NCBI RefSeq assembly: GCF_040438925.1
Contig: NZ_CP159258.1
Coordinates: 3,734,001 to 3,798,000, forward strand
Length of the DNA stretch: 64,000 nucleotides
Reading direction: 5' to 3'
Source: Pseudomonas sp. MYb327
GTDB lineage: Bacteria > Pseudomonadota > Gammaproteobacteria > Pseudomonadales > Pseudomonadaceae
The notes under the pieces are model-generated. The model saw nothing but the letters and a program-made list of their open reading frames with translations, did not search any database and was not told the origin of the DNA. Made by a program: the position numbers and the translations under genes. How positions within the stretch are numbered: position 1 is the stretch's first letter; every line of letters starts with the position of its first letter. Positions 35,397 through 42,433 of the stretch are shown here, in pieces.

Positions 35397-35706
35397 GCAG
35401 CCTACCGCTCAGCAGAAGTTGTCGAACAATTTACCAACGGCACTTGCGCAATGATGTGACCCCTGCTTGAATCAGGACGTCGGCCGAAATGTGACCGATG
35501 AGTCACAACATACTTCCAAGAAACTTTTTGCCGGTAGAGAGCCTTAAGGTTCCGCGTTGCACCGGCAAACTGCCCGCCAATAACAATACCCGTCGACCGG
35601 ACTGCAATGGATCGACATGGGCCTCCAAATTCCAGGCGTATGCCTACCTGTCATAAAGCTCGTGCAATCTCATTTGCGCGCATACCCGCTTGCCAGGAGT
35701 TATGAC
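35397..35706. other. Non-coding spacer upstream of phaG
   Basis: A 310-bp gap with no reading frame I can support. It holds the TGTGAC/GTCACA palindrome listed separately and must carry the phaG promoter. Neither a clear sigma-70 promoter nor an AlgU-type (GAACTT / TCTGA) or sigma-54 element is convincing; GAAACTT at 35519-35525 is the nearest approach to an AlgU -35. Confidence 0.5.
35490..35507. promoter_or_regulatory. Palindrome TGTGAC-N6-GTCACA upstream of phaG
   Basis: Perfect 6-bp arms are separated by CGATGA, about 200 bp before the phaG start. It resembles CRP/Vfr sites (TGTGA-N6-TCACA), but the inner spacing is 8 rather than 6, so it may belong to another dimeric regulator. Confidence 0.35.
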
Positions 35707-36591
35707 ATGAGGCCAGAAATCGCTGTGCTGGATATACAGGGTCAGTATCGGGTTTACACGGAGTTCTATCGCGCAGACGCCGCAGAGAAGACCATTATCT
35801 TGGTCAACGGCTCGATGGCCACGACTGCGTCGTTTGCACAAACCGTGAAAAACCTTCACCCGCAATTCAATGTGGTCTGCTACGACCAGCCCTACGCGGG
35901 CAAGTCCAAAGCCCACAACCTGCATGAAAAATTGCTGACCAAGGAAGTCGAAGGGCAGATCCTCCTGGAGCTGATCGACCACTTCGCCGCCGAACACGTG
36001 CTGTCGTTTTCCTGGGGTGGCGCCGCGACACTGGTCGCCCTCGCCCAACGGCCACGACGCATCGAAAGAGCCGTGATCAGTTCGTTCTCCCCGGAGATCA
36101 ACGCGCACATGCTCGACTACCTTGAGCGCGGAGTGGATTACCTCGGCAGCCGCGATGGCGACCGGGTCGGCAACCTGGTCAATAGCACCATCGGTAAACA
36201 CCTGCCGACGCTGTTCAAGCGCTTCAACTATCGCCACGTCAGCAGCCTGGCCGATCACGAATACGGGCAGATGCACTTCCACATCAGCGACCTGCTGCAC
36301 AGCGACCGCCAGTGCTTCTTGAAAGCCTCGGAGAAAATCAACGTACCGGTGCTGTTCATGAACGGCGAATGGGACGAATACACCGCCGCCGACGGCGCCC
36401 GGTTGTTCGCCAACCACGTGCAACACGCCACCTTCACCACCCTTGAGGCCACCGGCCACTTTCTCGACATGGAACACAAAGCCGCCTGCCGAGACAGCCG
36501 CAACGCCTTGCTTGGGTTCCTGAAGCCAGCACAGCACGAAAGCCGACCGCGTTACCACTACGTCCAGGACCACCATGCATTGGCAATCTGA
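35707..36591 (+). CDS. phaG: PhaG, 3-hydroxyacyl-ACP thioesterase/transacylase for mcl-PHA
   Basis: A 294-residue alpha/beta hydrolase-fold enzyme matching PhaG of P. putida from its first residues (MRPEIAVLDIQGQYRVYTEF) to its end. It releases or transfers (R)-3-hydroxydecanoyl groups from ACP, linking fatty-acid synthesis to medium-chain polyhydroxyalkanoate on sugars. The nucleophile is Ser102 in FSWGGA (S-W-G-G elbow), the acid lies in NGEWDEYTAADGA and the His in ATGHFLDME. AGGAG lies 9 bases before ATG 35707; an upstream in-frame start is rejected. RhlA is the main paralogue; the N-terminus favours PhaG. Confidence 0.94.
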   Translation: MRPEIAVLDIQGQYRVYTEFYRADAAEKTIILVNGSMATTASFAQTVKNLHPQFNVVCYDQPYAGKSKAHNLHEKLLTKEVEGQILLELIDHFAAEHVLSFSWGGAATLVALAQRPRRIERAVISSFSPEINAHMLDYLERGVDYLGSRDGDRVGNLVNSTIGKHLPTLFKRFNYRHVSSLADHEYGQMHFHISDLLHSDRQCFLKASEKINVPVLFMNGEWDEYTAADGARLFANHVQHATFTTLEATGHFLDMEHKAACRDSRNALLGFLKPAQHESRPRYHYVQDHHALAI

Positions 36592-36601
36592 AATAGAGTC
36601 A

Positions 36602-36664
36602 TCGCGAGCAAGCTTCGCCCCGCAGCGTTAATCGCATACCTGCTGGAACGAAGCTTGCGCGCGA
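36602..36664. repeat. REP inverted pair (ATCGCGAGCAAGCTTCG class)
   Basis: ATCGCGAGCAAGCTTCG at 36602 is mirrored by CGAAGCTTGCGCGCGAT ending at 36664, right after phaG. It is a variant of the ATCGCGAGCAGGCTCGCT class and may serve as the phaG transcript end. Confidence 0.75.
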
Positions 36665-36758
36665 TAGACCGCCATGCGCTCAATCCGCGTTAAACCCGCC
36701 CCACGTAAAGAAAAACTTCAAATCACCAGCCGTATCTGGTACAAAGTCACCGCTCTGA

Positions 36759-36832
36759 GCGGGTGTCGTATAATGGCATTACTCCAGCTTCCCAAGCTGA
36801 TAACGAGGGTTCGATTCCCTTCACCCGCTCCA
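36759..36832 (+). tRNA. tRNA-Gly (CCC)
   Basis: A 74-nt cloverleaf with encoded CCA: acceptor stem GCGGGTG / CACCCGC, discriminator T, T-arm GAGGGTTCGATTCCCTTC-like sequence and anticodon loop TTCCCAA giving CCC. The anticodon stem is CAGC/GCTG with one outer C-A mismatch. A weak promoter-like pair (TTCAAA ... TACAAA, 17 apart) lies just upstream. A terminator follows about 54 bp downstream. It borders the HicAB remnants. Confidence 0.96.
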
Positions 36833-36885
36833 ATCGAATTTTGGTCTCACGTTAAGAGGTTTTTTGACGGGGGATGTAGAGACAG

Positions 36886-36915
36886 AAAAAACCGGCCTTG
36901 ATGGCCGGTTTTTTT
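36886..36915. terminator. Intrinsic terminator after tRNA-Gly
   Basis: AAAAAACCGGCC-TTGAT-GGCCGGTTTTTTT is a strong stem with a U-run, bidirectional in form. It also faces the minus-strand hicB gene. Confidence 0.92.
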
Positions 36916-36931
36916 ATGCCTGGAATCCGGT

Positions 36932-36975
36932 TGACGATTGCTCACTGAAAAACTTCGTATTACAGAAATCCTTGC
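36932..36975. repeat. Imperfect direct repeat, copy 1
   Basis: TGACGATTGCTCACTGAAAA and the following bases match a second copy at 37424-37464 at 32 of 38 ungapped positions. The two copies flank the minus-strand hicB in direct orientation, 492 bp apart. Confidence 0.7.
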
Positions 36976-37053
36976 AGACACACCATGCCTAGCAAGATGT
37001 GCCCTGATCGTCTGCGGCGTAGTGGACCATAACAAGCACCACTGGCAAGTGGG

Positions 37054-37389
37054 TCAGGCATGCACTTCACGATCGAGAACATCAGCCACCCCCCACTGGT
37101 TGATGCTCTTGTGAGCAAGCTCTGCTTTTACGGCGACTGTTGCATGGAGCGCTGGGGCGAGGCGCAAGCTCAGATTGCCAGAGTAGGGCTTCTGAGGTGC
37201 CCGGCCCAGTTTGGCGCATACTTCCAGATAATCCGTAACCGCCTCTTCAAACGCGGTTCGAAGCTCACTGACTGATTCGCCGTGAAACCCGACAACATCC
37301 TTGATCCCCGCGATGTGTCCGACAAACAGTCCGTCTTCATCGCTGTAGTCAATACGGGCAGCGTAGCCTTTGTAATTCATGACGTTCAC
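37054..37389 (-). CDS. hicB: HicB family antitoxin (toxin partner lost)
   Basis: A 111-residue HicB-type protein. YKGYAARIDYSDEDGLFVGH and KDVVGFHGESVSELRTAFEE form the partially degraded RNase H-like fold, and the tail KSINQWGVADVLD carries the usual short C-terminal helix region. It starts at GTG 37389, overlapping the stop of a hicA tail by 4 bp (GTGA), with GGAG upstream; ATG 37380 is an alternative. The normal partner hicA is missing apart from about 13 C-terminal codons, so this is an antitoxin without its mRNA interferase. Confidence 0.85.
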   Translation of the reverse strand: MNVMNYKGYAARIDYSDEDGLFVGHIAGIKDVVGFHGESVSELRTAFEEAVTDYLEVCAKLGRAPQKPYSGNLSLRLAPALHATVAVKAELAHKSINQWGVADVLDREVHA

Positions 37390-37427
37390 GGGGTAACTCC
37401 TGCTTGTTCAAGGAAAGCCCGGGTGAC
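37386..37427 (-). pseudogene. hicA remnant (C-terminal tail only)
   Basis: Reading into the hicB start, the minus strand encodes VVTRAFLEQAGVTP then TGA. This resembles the C-terminal end of the HicA type that accompanies such HicB proteins and overlaps its start codon. Upstream of this point the frame closes and similarity ends, exactly where direct-repeat copy 2 begins. Confidence 0.5.
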
Positions 37428-37464
37428 GACTGCTCACGGAAAAACCTCGCAATACACAAATTGC
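37424..37464. repeat. Imperfect direct repeat, copy 2
   Basis: TGACGACTGCTCACGGAAAA and the following bases are 84 percent identical over 38 positions to the copy at 36932. Its left edge coincides with the truncation point of the hicA remnant. Confidence 0.7.
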
Positions 37465-37562
37465 ATTTATCCGAATTGACCCAAAGGCGAAGCCGCAGCG
37501 CCCTCCTAGACTCGATTTCTATCGCAATCCCGCCAAGCCAGGAAAATTTGGTGGTTATAGTG

Positions 37563-37590
37563 TTGATTACATAAATTCAGTAGGTATAGT
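37563..37590 (+). promoter_or_regulatory. Promoter of the second hicAB locus
   Basis: TTGATT (37563-37568) and TATAGT (37585-37590) are separated by 16 bases, about 30 bases before the hicA start. The promoter is bracketed by GGTTA (from about 37553) and TAACC (from 37590), a possible autoregulatory operator for HicB. Confidence 0.5.
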
Positions 37591-37618
37591 AACCACAAGC
37601 ACACCACAGGGAGGTGTT

Positions 37619-37797
37619 GTGAATAGCCGATTTTTGATAGGCCAACTCGTTGCGGACGGCTGGTATCTGGTACGAATCAGAGGCAGCCATCATCACTTCA
37701 AGCACCGACCAAACCGGGGCTGGTAACGGTTCCTCACCCGAAGAAAGACCTGCTCAAGAAAACGGCCATCAGTATTTTGCAACAGGCGTTGCTCTAA
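37619..37797 (+). pseudogene. hicA: hicA toxin, frameshifted
   Basis: From GTG 37619 (GGGAGG 4 bases upstream) the frame encodes a HicA N-terminus: NSRFLIGQLVADGWYLVRIR, then GSHHHFKHRPN with the catalytic His, and stops at 37724-37726 after 35 codons. The missing end lies in another frame from about 37720: LVTVPHPKKDLLKKTAISIL then QQALL, stop at 37795-37797. Adding one C near 37718-37720 (GGGGC to GGGGCC) would restore a full HicA of about 59 residues with the expected RGLVTVPHP junction. The toxin is therefore probably inactive, unless this is a sequencing error or a recoding site. Confidence 0.85.
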
Positions 37798-37835
37798 CGG
37801 AGCCCGACGCGCTGAGTCCTCGGAGGACAACGAAC

Positions 37836-38243
37836 ATGCTTTACCCAATTGCCATTTCAATGGGCGACGACGAGCACGCCTGGGGCGTTGAAGTCCCCGA
37901 CATTCCCGGATGCTTTTCCGCCGGGGACGATCTGGACGACGCGATGGCGATGGCCCGCGAAGCCATCGAAGGTCATTTCGAGATATTGGCCGAAGACGGC
38001 TCGCCCATTCCGCACGCCAACAAAGTGACCTTGCACGCAGCCGATCCAAAATACGCGGGTTGCGCATGGGCGCTGGTGGACATCGACGTGACCAAATACC
38101 TTGGCAAGGCGCAGAAACTGAACATTACGCTGCCTGGCTATCTGCTCAACCGAATCGATGAATATGTGATGCACCACCCTGAAGAAAAAAGCCGATCGGG
38201 TTTTCTGGCGTCGGCAGCGCTCAAGGTGTTGCAGCAGGGTTGA
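37836..38243 (+). CDS. hicB: HicB family antitoxin, with broken hicA upstream
   Basis: A 135-residue antitoxin. The HicB fold (residues 1-90; WGVEVPDIPGCFSAGDDLDD, EAIEGHFEILAEDG) is followed by a ribbon-helix-helix DNA-binding tail (LNITLPGYLLNRIDEYV, then KSRSGFLASAALKVLQ) that normally represses its own promoter and, with HicA, forms the toxin-antitoxin complex. GGAGG lies 9 bases before ATG 37836. It is intact although the toxin gene directly upstream is frameshifted. The longer in-frame reading from 37650 runs through hicA in a third frame and is discarded. Confidence 0.93.
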   Translation: MLYPIAISMGDDEHAWGVEVPDIPGCFSAGDDLDDAMAMAREAIEGHFEILAEDGSPIPHANKVTLHAADPKYAGCAWALVDIDVTKYLGKAQKLNITLPGYLLNRIDEYVMHHPEEKSRSGFLASAALKVLQQG

Positions 38244-38266
38244 TAGATTTTCTTCAGTAATAGGTT

Positions 38267-38293
38267 AACCGGTCCTTAGTGGCCGGTTTTTTT
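38267..38293 (+). terminator. Intrinsic terminator after hicAB
   Basis: AACCGG, a 10-base loop and CCGGTT are followed by TTTTT. It lies 24 bp past the hicB stop. Confidence 0.8.
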
Positions 38294-38555
38294 ATGGCCG
38301 GATTTTAGTGAAACGCTGATTTCTATTCCGATCTTCGAGCGCTCGAACGAGGCCGCTTTTCGGAAAAAGCAACTACCTCTGCGTGATGGTTGCGATGTGT
38401 TGGATGTCATTGCAACACGCGTGGACGCAGAACCATCCTGACACTTACACAAGTTTTTCGGCGTCCGAAGAACGGGAAAGAGTGATGATGCGGGGCCTGG
38501 CCGTATTGTTTACGTATAGATCCGCCGACGCCCGTAAAGAAGCAATAGCGCTGCG
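38294..38555. other. Spacer with no recognised feature
   Basis: About 260 bp between the hicAB terminator and the microprotein promoter. I see no supported reading frame, RNA gene or REP unit here. Base composition is lower in GC than that of the neighbouring chromosomal genes. Confidence 0.4.
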
Positions 38556-38583
38556 TTGAGCCGGACCAGGGATGTCTTATTCT
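38556..38583 (+). promoter_or_regulatory. Candidate promoter of the 37-aa membrane protein
   Basis: TTGAGC (38556-38561) and TATTCT (38578-38583) are 16 bases apart, and the start codon follows about 30 bases later. It is a moderate match only. Confidence 0.4.
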
Positions 38584-38612
38584 CCCGGCTCACTCTTCAC
38601 AGCGAGATCGGC

Positions 38613-38726
38613 ATGGACAGTTCAGAGTTGGGAATCATGATCGTTTCAATGATCGGGTTGTTCGGCTTTGCTTCGTTTGTTTTTGAATACCTGAGCGCCA
38701 GGCGAGCGAAAAAAAGGGGCAGATGA
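38613..38726 (+). CDS. Putative 37-aa single-span membrane microprotein
   Basis: ATG 38613 opens a 37-codon frame: an N-terminal MDSSELG, one hydrophobic segment (IMIVSMIGLFGFASFVF) and a strongly basic end (ARRAKKRGR), the layout of a small inner-membrane protein with its C-terminus inside. The stop lies within the stem of a strong terminator, and a promoter-like pair precedes the gene, so it looks like a self-contained transcription unit. The ribosome site is weak (GCGAGA). I do not recognise a family; similar microproteins are known to modulate transporters or respond to stress. Confidence 0.5.
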   Translation: MDSSELGIMIVSMIGLFGFASFVFEYLSARRAKKRGR

Positions 38727-38740
38727 GATCTGCCCCTTTT
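38712..38740. terminator. Bidirectional intrinsic terminator
   Basis: AAAAGGGGCAGA-TGAGA-TCTGCCCCTTTT has 12-bp arms, overlaps the stop codon of the microprotein gene and ends 6 bp from the tam stop on the other strand. Confidence 0.92.
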
Positions 38741-38745
38741 ACGCA

Positions 38746-39516
38746 TCAGCGAGTCGCCACAAGAAACAACCGCGGAAACGGCAGCAACACCGACCCGTCC
38801 GCCAACGCCGGATAAGCCTGTTCGATAGCCGCATGATATTGCGTCAAAAACTCCGCCCGCTCCGCCTCATCCAGCGGATCGAGAAACGGCCGTAACCCGC
38901 TGCCCTTGAACCACTCGACCACACCCGACGCACCGCCCGCGAGCGGGTGATGGTAAGTGGTGCGCCACACATCAACGCGGCTGCAATGGGGTTTCAACAT
39001 CGAGTAATAGACGCCGGCTTCGGCCATTTCCGTGCGTTGTCCGGCAACACCGGCGAGTTTGTCGGCCCAAGGGCCAGCAGCGGCCACTTCGCGCATCAGA
39101 CGGTGAGAAGGCTGATTGAGGTTGTCCGGCATCTGGATCGCCAGGCTGCCACCCGGTGCAAGCTTGTTTACCAGCGAAGGCAACAACGTTGCGTGATCAG
39201 GTAGCCACTGCAAAACCGCGTTGGCAAAAATCACGTCGAACGGGCCGCCCTCCTCCCAACGATCAATTCCCGCGATATCGAAGCGAACCAGCGGCAAACG
39301 CTTGCGGGCGGCTTCGACCATGTCGGTCGAACTGTCCAGCCCCCGCACCGTGGCGTTGGTAAAACGCTCCACCAGCAACTCGGTCGAATTGCCGGGCCCA
39401 CAACCGATGTCGATGGCCGAGCGCACGTCCCCAACGGGAATGGCCGCCAGCAGGTCGCGGGCGGGACGGGTGCGCTCATCTTCAAAAGCGACGTATTGCT
39501 TGGCGGACCAACTCAT
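38746..39516 (-). CDS. tam: Trans-aconitate 2-methyltransferase
   Basis: A 256-residue SAM-dependent methyltransferase that esterifies trans-aconitate, a toxic by-product of citrate cycle chemistry. Motif I is IDIGCGPGNSTELL, with FDVIFANAVLQWLPDH (motif IV) and LAPGGSLAIQMPDN (motif V/VI) following. The start MSWSAKQYVAFEDERTRPARD matches Tam. AGGAGAACGC lies before ATG 39516. It is monocistronic with a shared terminator. Confidence 0.92.
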   Translation of the reverse strand: MSWSAKQYVAFEDERTRPARDLLAAIPVGDVRSAIDIGCGPGNSTELLVERFTNATVRGLDSSTDMVEAARKRLPLVRFDIAGIDRWEEGGPFDVIFANAVLQWLPDHATLLPSLVNKLAPGGSLAIQMPDNLNQPSHRLMREVAAAGPWADKLAGVAGQRTEMAEAGVYYSMLKPHCSRVDVWRTTYHHPLAGGASGVVEWFKGSGLRPFLDPLDEAERAEFLTQYHAAIEQAYPALADGSVLLPFPRLFLVATR

Positions 39517-39692
39517 TGCGTTCTCCTGTCGGTGCGTTTTTCAGAACGTACAAAAACTTCAGTCGTCACGATACAGCGCCGGCACTGCTTTGCGTGTCTT
39601 TCAAATGGACGCAGTCACTCAAGAAAAAAGCCGAATTTTCATACCACTGGCGCTGTCACAAATTCACGCACATCCCCATAAGGAACACGGCC

Positions 39693-40106
39693 ATGAAATT
39701 CGCAAAAGTCGCGCAAAAACTTGCCCTGTGGGCCGGCAGCCCAACAACCTTTCTCGGGGCAATCGTTCTGATTTTCTTGTGGGGGTTAAGTGGGCCGATT
39801 TTCGGTTTTAACGATACGTGGCAACTGATCATCAATACCTCAACCACGATTATCACGTTCCTGATGGTGTTCCTGATCCAGAATACGCAAAACCGCGACA
39901 CGGACATTTTGCATTTGAAGGTTGATGAGTTGCTGCGGGTAACCAAAGAGGCGCAGAACGCGATGCTGGGACTGGAGGCGCTAGACCTCAAACAGCTGGA
40001 AGCGCTGAGAAAGCAGTATCGGAAACTGGGCGAAGGCGAGACGATTTCCCTGGATGGCACCGTGGTTGAAGAGAAAGGCAGCAAGCCGAATTTGAATCAA
40101 TGCTAA
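39693..40106 (+). CDS. Low-affinity iron permease-like membrane protein
   Basis: A 137-residue protein with two hydrophobic spans (TTFLGAIVLIFLWGLSGPIFG and LIINTSTTIITFLMVFLIQN), the conserved NTQNRD and then a cytoplasmic helical tail. This matches the bacterial low-affinity iron permease (FTR/Fet4-like domain) family, whose transport activity is unproven in bacteria. AAGGAAC precedes ATG 39693, about 170 bp downstream of the divergent tam start. The longer frame from 39516 is not used. Confidence 0.85.
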   Translation: MKFAKVAQKLALWAGSPTTFLGAIVLIFLWGLSGPIFGFNDTWQLIINTSTTIITFLMVFLIQNTQNRDTDILHLKVDELLRVTKEAQNAMLGLEALDLKQLEALRKQYRKLGEGETISLDGTVVEEKGSKPNLNQC

Positions 40107-40115
40107 ACGGGCGTT

Positions 40116-40140
40116 CGCGGGTGGCCTGAGGTCACCCGCG
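40116..40140. terminator. Hairpin between convergent genes
   Basis: CGCGGGTG-GCCTGAGGT-CACCCGCG has 8-bp arms but no U-tract. It lies between the iron-permease-like gene and the DUF4142 gene, which converge. Confidence 0.5.
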
Positions 40141-40151
40141 TACTCCGTTGA

Positions 40152-40655
40152 TTAGCGACTGGCTTGCAGGGCCTTGGCCATTTGCAGGTGATTTTGCAGT
40201 TTTGGCAATGTTTCTTCGGCGAAGGCTTTGATTTCCGGCACGTCGGTGGTTTGCGCCGTTTGTTGAAGCTGATCGATGGCTTCCTGGGTAGTTTTAACCT
40301 GGCTGGCCGCATAGGCTTCGTCGAAGCTCGCACCGTCCATGACTTCCGGCATCAGGGCTTTGGCCTTGTCGACCACTTCTTCGCGCGGGGCCACTGGCAA
40401 GTCCAGTTGCTTGGCGATTTTTGCCAAGTGCTGATTGGCGGTGGTGCGGTCGTTGATCACGACGATGGTGTAGTCCTTGACCTCTTTGGATTCGGACTTC
40501 TGGTGTGCCAGTCGACTGGCTTCGATGTCAGCCATGCCTTTGGCTGAAGCATCGTTGATGAATTCGGCGGGCGACTGGGCAAAGGCACTGCTGGCGCACA
40601 GGCCCAGTAATGTAGCAAATCCGGCGTTGCGTAATCGGGTGGCCATCCAGTTCAT
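40152..40655 (-). CDS. DUF4142 exported protein
   Basis: A 167-residue protein with a signal peptide (residues 1-27; NAGFATLLGLCASSAFAQ) and a helical, ferritin-like DUF4142 domain: FINDASAKGMADIEASRLA, KDYTIVVINDRTTANQHLA and TEEAI-type helices. ATG 40655 is chosen with GAGGAGGGCG upstream; the longer frame covers the preceding hairpin. It is a periplasmic protein of unknown function often seen in stress-related gene sets. The KGG-type protein gene lies just upstream, separated by a stem-loop. Confidence 0.88.
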   Translation of the reverse strand: MNWMATRLRNAGFATLLGLCASSAFAQSPAEFINDASAKGMADIEASRLAHQKSESKEVKDYTIVVINDRTTANQHLAKIAKQLDLPVAPREEVVDKAKALMPEVMDGASFDEAYAASQVKTTQEAIDQLQQTAQTTDVPEIKAFAEETLPKLQNHLQMAKALQASR

Positions 40656-40682
40656 GGTCGCGCCCTCCTCTTTAAATTCAAA

Positions 40683-40700
40683 CGGGAGCTTTCGCTCCCG
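40683..40700 (-). terminator. Stem-loop between the KGG protein gene and DUF4142
   Basis: CGGGAGC-TTTC-GCTCCCG has 7-bp arms and, on the minus strand, a GAAA tetraloop followed by TTTGAATTT. It is likely a partial terminator or processing hairpin after the small gene. Confidence 0.6.
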
Positions 40701-40727
40701 CTTCTCAATCAAAACCACCTTCATCCA

Positions 40728-40886
40728 TTACTTGGATTTCTGAGCGGGCTTGCGGCCCATGTCGGGTTTCGCAGGCTCTTTATCGACAGTCGTGGTGGTG
40801 GTTTTCCCACCTTTGCGACCGGCTTCAGACGCCTTGGTTCGATCGTTGGCAAAGTTTCCCGAGTTCGAGTTTCTTGAATTAGGCAT
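40728..40886 (-). CDS. KGG-motif small stress protein, 52 aa
   Basis: A 52-residue hydrophilic protein: MPNSRNSNSGNFANDRTKAS, then EAGRKGGK, five Thr in a row and a Lys/Pro-rich end. The KxSEAGRKGGK element is that of the stress-induced acidophilic-repeat (KGG, Con-10-like) family. AGAGGAAGAG precedes ATG 40886. Members are disordered and induced by desiccation, osmotic stress or starvation. It lies upstream of and parallel to the DUF4142 gene. Confidence 0.75.
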   Translation of the reverse strand: MPNSRNSNSGNFANDRTKASEAGRKGGKTTTTTVDKEPAKPDMGRKPAQKSK

Positions 40887-40995
40887 GATTCTCTTCCTCT
40901 TGTATTAATCGCGGCGAGCTACAGCCCGCATAGATTCTGAATTTGCGCGATGCAAAAGGTTTAAAAGAATCTGCCGATGCCACGACGAACGGCAT

Positions 40996-42345
40996 TCACC
41001 CAAGACGCAGGTGATGCTCGCGCTTGGCGCTATACATCGCTTCATCGGCGTGCCTGAACAACTGCTTTTCTTCAGTGCCGTGTTCTGGGTACTGCGCGAC
41101 GCCGATACTCGGCTGGATGTGCAGGCTGTGTCCGTCCAGGCGCAGGGGTTGGGCCAGGACCTGACGGATTTTCCCGGCCACGCAATCGGCATCGCCCGAG
41201 GCGTGAATGCTGTGCAGCAGCACGACAAACTCATCGCCACCAATGCGTGCCACCGTGTCGGACTCACGCACACAGCCCTTGAGCCGATTGGCAACGGTTT
41301 GCAGCAGCATGTCGCCGACCGCATGGCCGTGGGTGTCGTTGACCTGTTTGAAGCGGTCGAGGTCGACATACAGCAGAGCCATTCGTCCGTGCCCCTCGCG
41401 GGCTGCGTCGAGGGCAGACTTGAGCCGGTCACGCAGTAGTTCACGGTTAGGCAATTGCGTCAGCTGATCGTACTCGGCCATGCGCTGCAGGCGAGCGTGC
41501 AGCTGCTTGCGCTCGATCGCGGTCGCAACCTGAGCGCAGACGTATTGCAGCAGTTCTTTGTCCTGCTCGGTGTAGCGCTCGCCGCCCGGTACGCTTTTGA
41601 CGATCAGCGCGCCGATCGTGGTGCCATTTTGCGAGTTCAGCGGTACGCCGAGCCAACAGGCCGAATGTTGCTCGGTCACCAACGCCTCGAAGCCCACGTG
41701 CGGTGTGGGCTGGTCAGGGGTCAGCAGGATCGGCAGACCGGTGCGGATGACCTCGGCACACAGGCGTCCGGTCATCGCACCGGGCAGCTCGGGTTCCGGC
41801 TCGTGGTCATCGACGTGATAAGGGAATTTCAACTCGGCGCAGTGCTCGTCATACAACGCGACGGAAAAATTCATCGCCGGCAGCCATTCGCCAATGATCA
41901 GATGGATGCGTTTGAACAGTGCCAACAAGTCTTCCGCAGCGTGCGCCGCTTCGGAAATCGCATACAGCGCCGCTTGCCGGGACTCGGCCTGTTTGCGCTC
42001 GGTGATGTCGCGGGCCACGGCAATGCGCAGTTGATCGACCTCCGACCAACGGGCCGACCAGAGGATATGCACTACCCGGCCATCCTTGTGCAGGTATCGG
42101 TTCTCGAAGTTGAGCTTGGGCTCGCCGCCCATGATCTCCCGCGCGGCGTCGAGGGTGCGCTGACGGTCGGCCGGATGCACCAGCTCGATCATGGGCTGAC
42201 CGATCAACTCTTCAGGGCTGTAGCCGAAAATGCGCTCGCAGGCCGCGCTGACAAAAACGAAGCGACCTTGTTTGTCGACCGCGCAAACGGCGTCCAGCAA
42301 GAGGTCGATGTAGCTCGCCAACGGAGCGGAATTTCTGATGGTCAT
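40996..42345 (-). CDS. PAS-GAF-GGDEF diguanylate cyclase
   Basis: A soluble c-di-GMP synthase of about 449 residues. A PAS domain (about 10-120; FVFVSAACERIFGYSPEELIG, ending RDITERKQAE) is followed by a GAF domain (about 140-280) and a GGDEF domain with ARIGGDEFVVLLHS. The residues five before the motif are RESD, an intact inhibitory I-site. The frame opens 25 codons further at 42420; ATG 42345 (MTIRNSAPLASYIDLLL) fits the domain start, but neither start has a good ribosome site. The ligand of the sensor domains is unknown. Confidence 0.9.
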   Translation of the reverse strand: MTIRNSAPLASYIDLLLDAVCAVDKQGRFVFVSAACERIFGYSPEELIGQPMIELVHPADRQRTLDAAREIMGGEPKLNFENRYLHKDGRVVHILWSARWSEVDQLRIAVARDITERKQAESRQAALYAISEAAHAAEDLLALFKRIHLIIGEWLPAMNFSVALYDEHCAELKFPYHVDDHEPEPELPGAMTGRLCAEVIRTGLPILLTPDQPTPHVGFEALVTEQHSACWLGVPLNSQNGTTIGALIVKSVPGGERYTEQDKELLQYVCAQVATAIERKQLHARLQRMAEYDQLTQLPNRELLRDRLKSALDAAREGHGRMALLYVDLDRFKQVNDTHGHAVGDMLLQTVANRLKGCVRESDTVARIGGDEFVVLLHSIHASGDADCVAGKIRQVLAQPLRLDGHSLHIQPSIGVAQYPEHGTEEKQLFRHADEAMYSAKREHHLRLG

Positions 42346-42433
42346 GGTGCCGAGAGCGCGTCCGAACAATGCCGCAGTAAAAACCATCCATGACCGGTTA
42401 TCCATTTGCAGCTGATGCATCCTGCGATCAGCT

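Noticed and set aside
36932..37464. Direct repeats as att sites of an integrated element next to tRNA-Gly
   Set aside because: No integrase or phage gene is present, the repeats do not match the tRNA 3' end, and the enclosed segment is under 0.5 kb.
42346..42420. 25-residue N-terminal extension of the PAS-GAF-GGDEF cyclase
   Set aside because: No better ribosome site than the inner start and not part of the PAS domain; kept only as an alternative.
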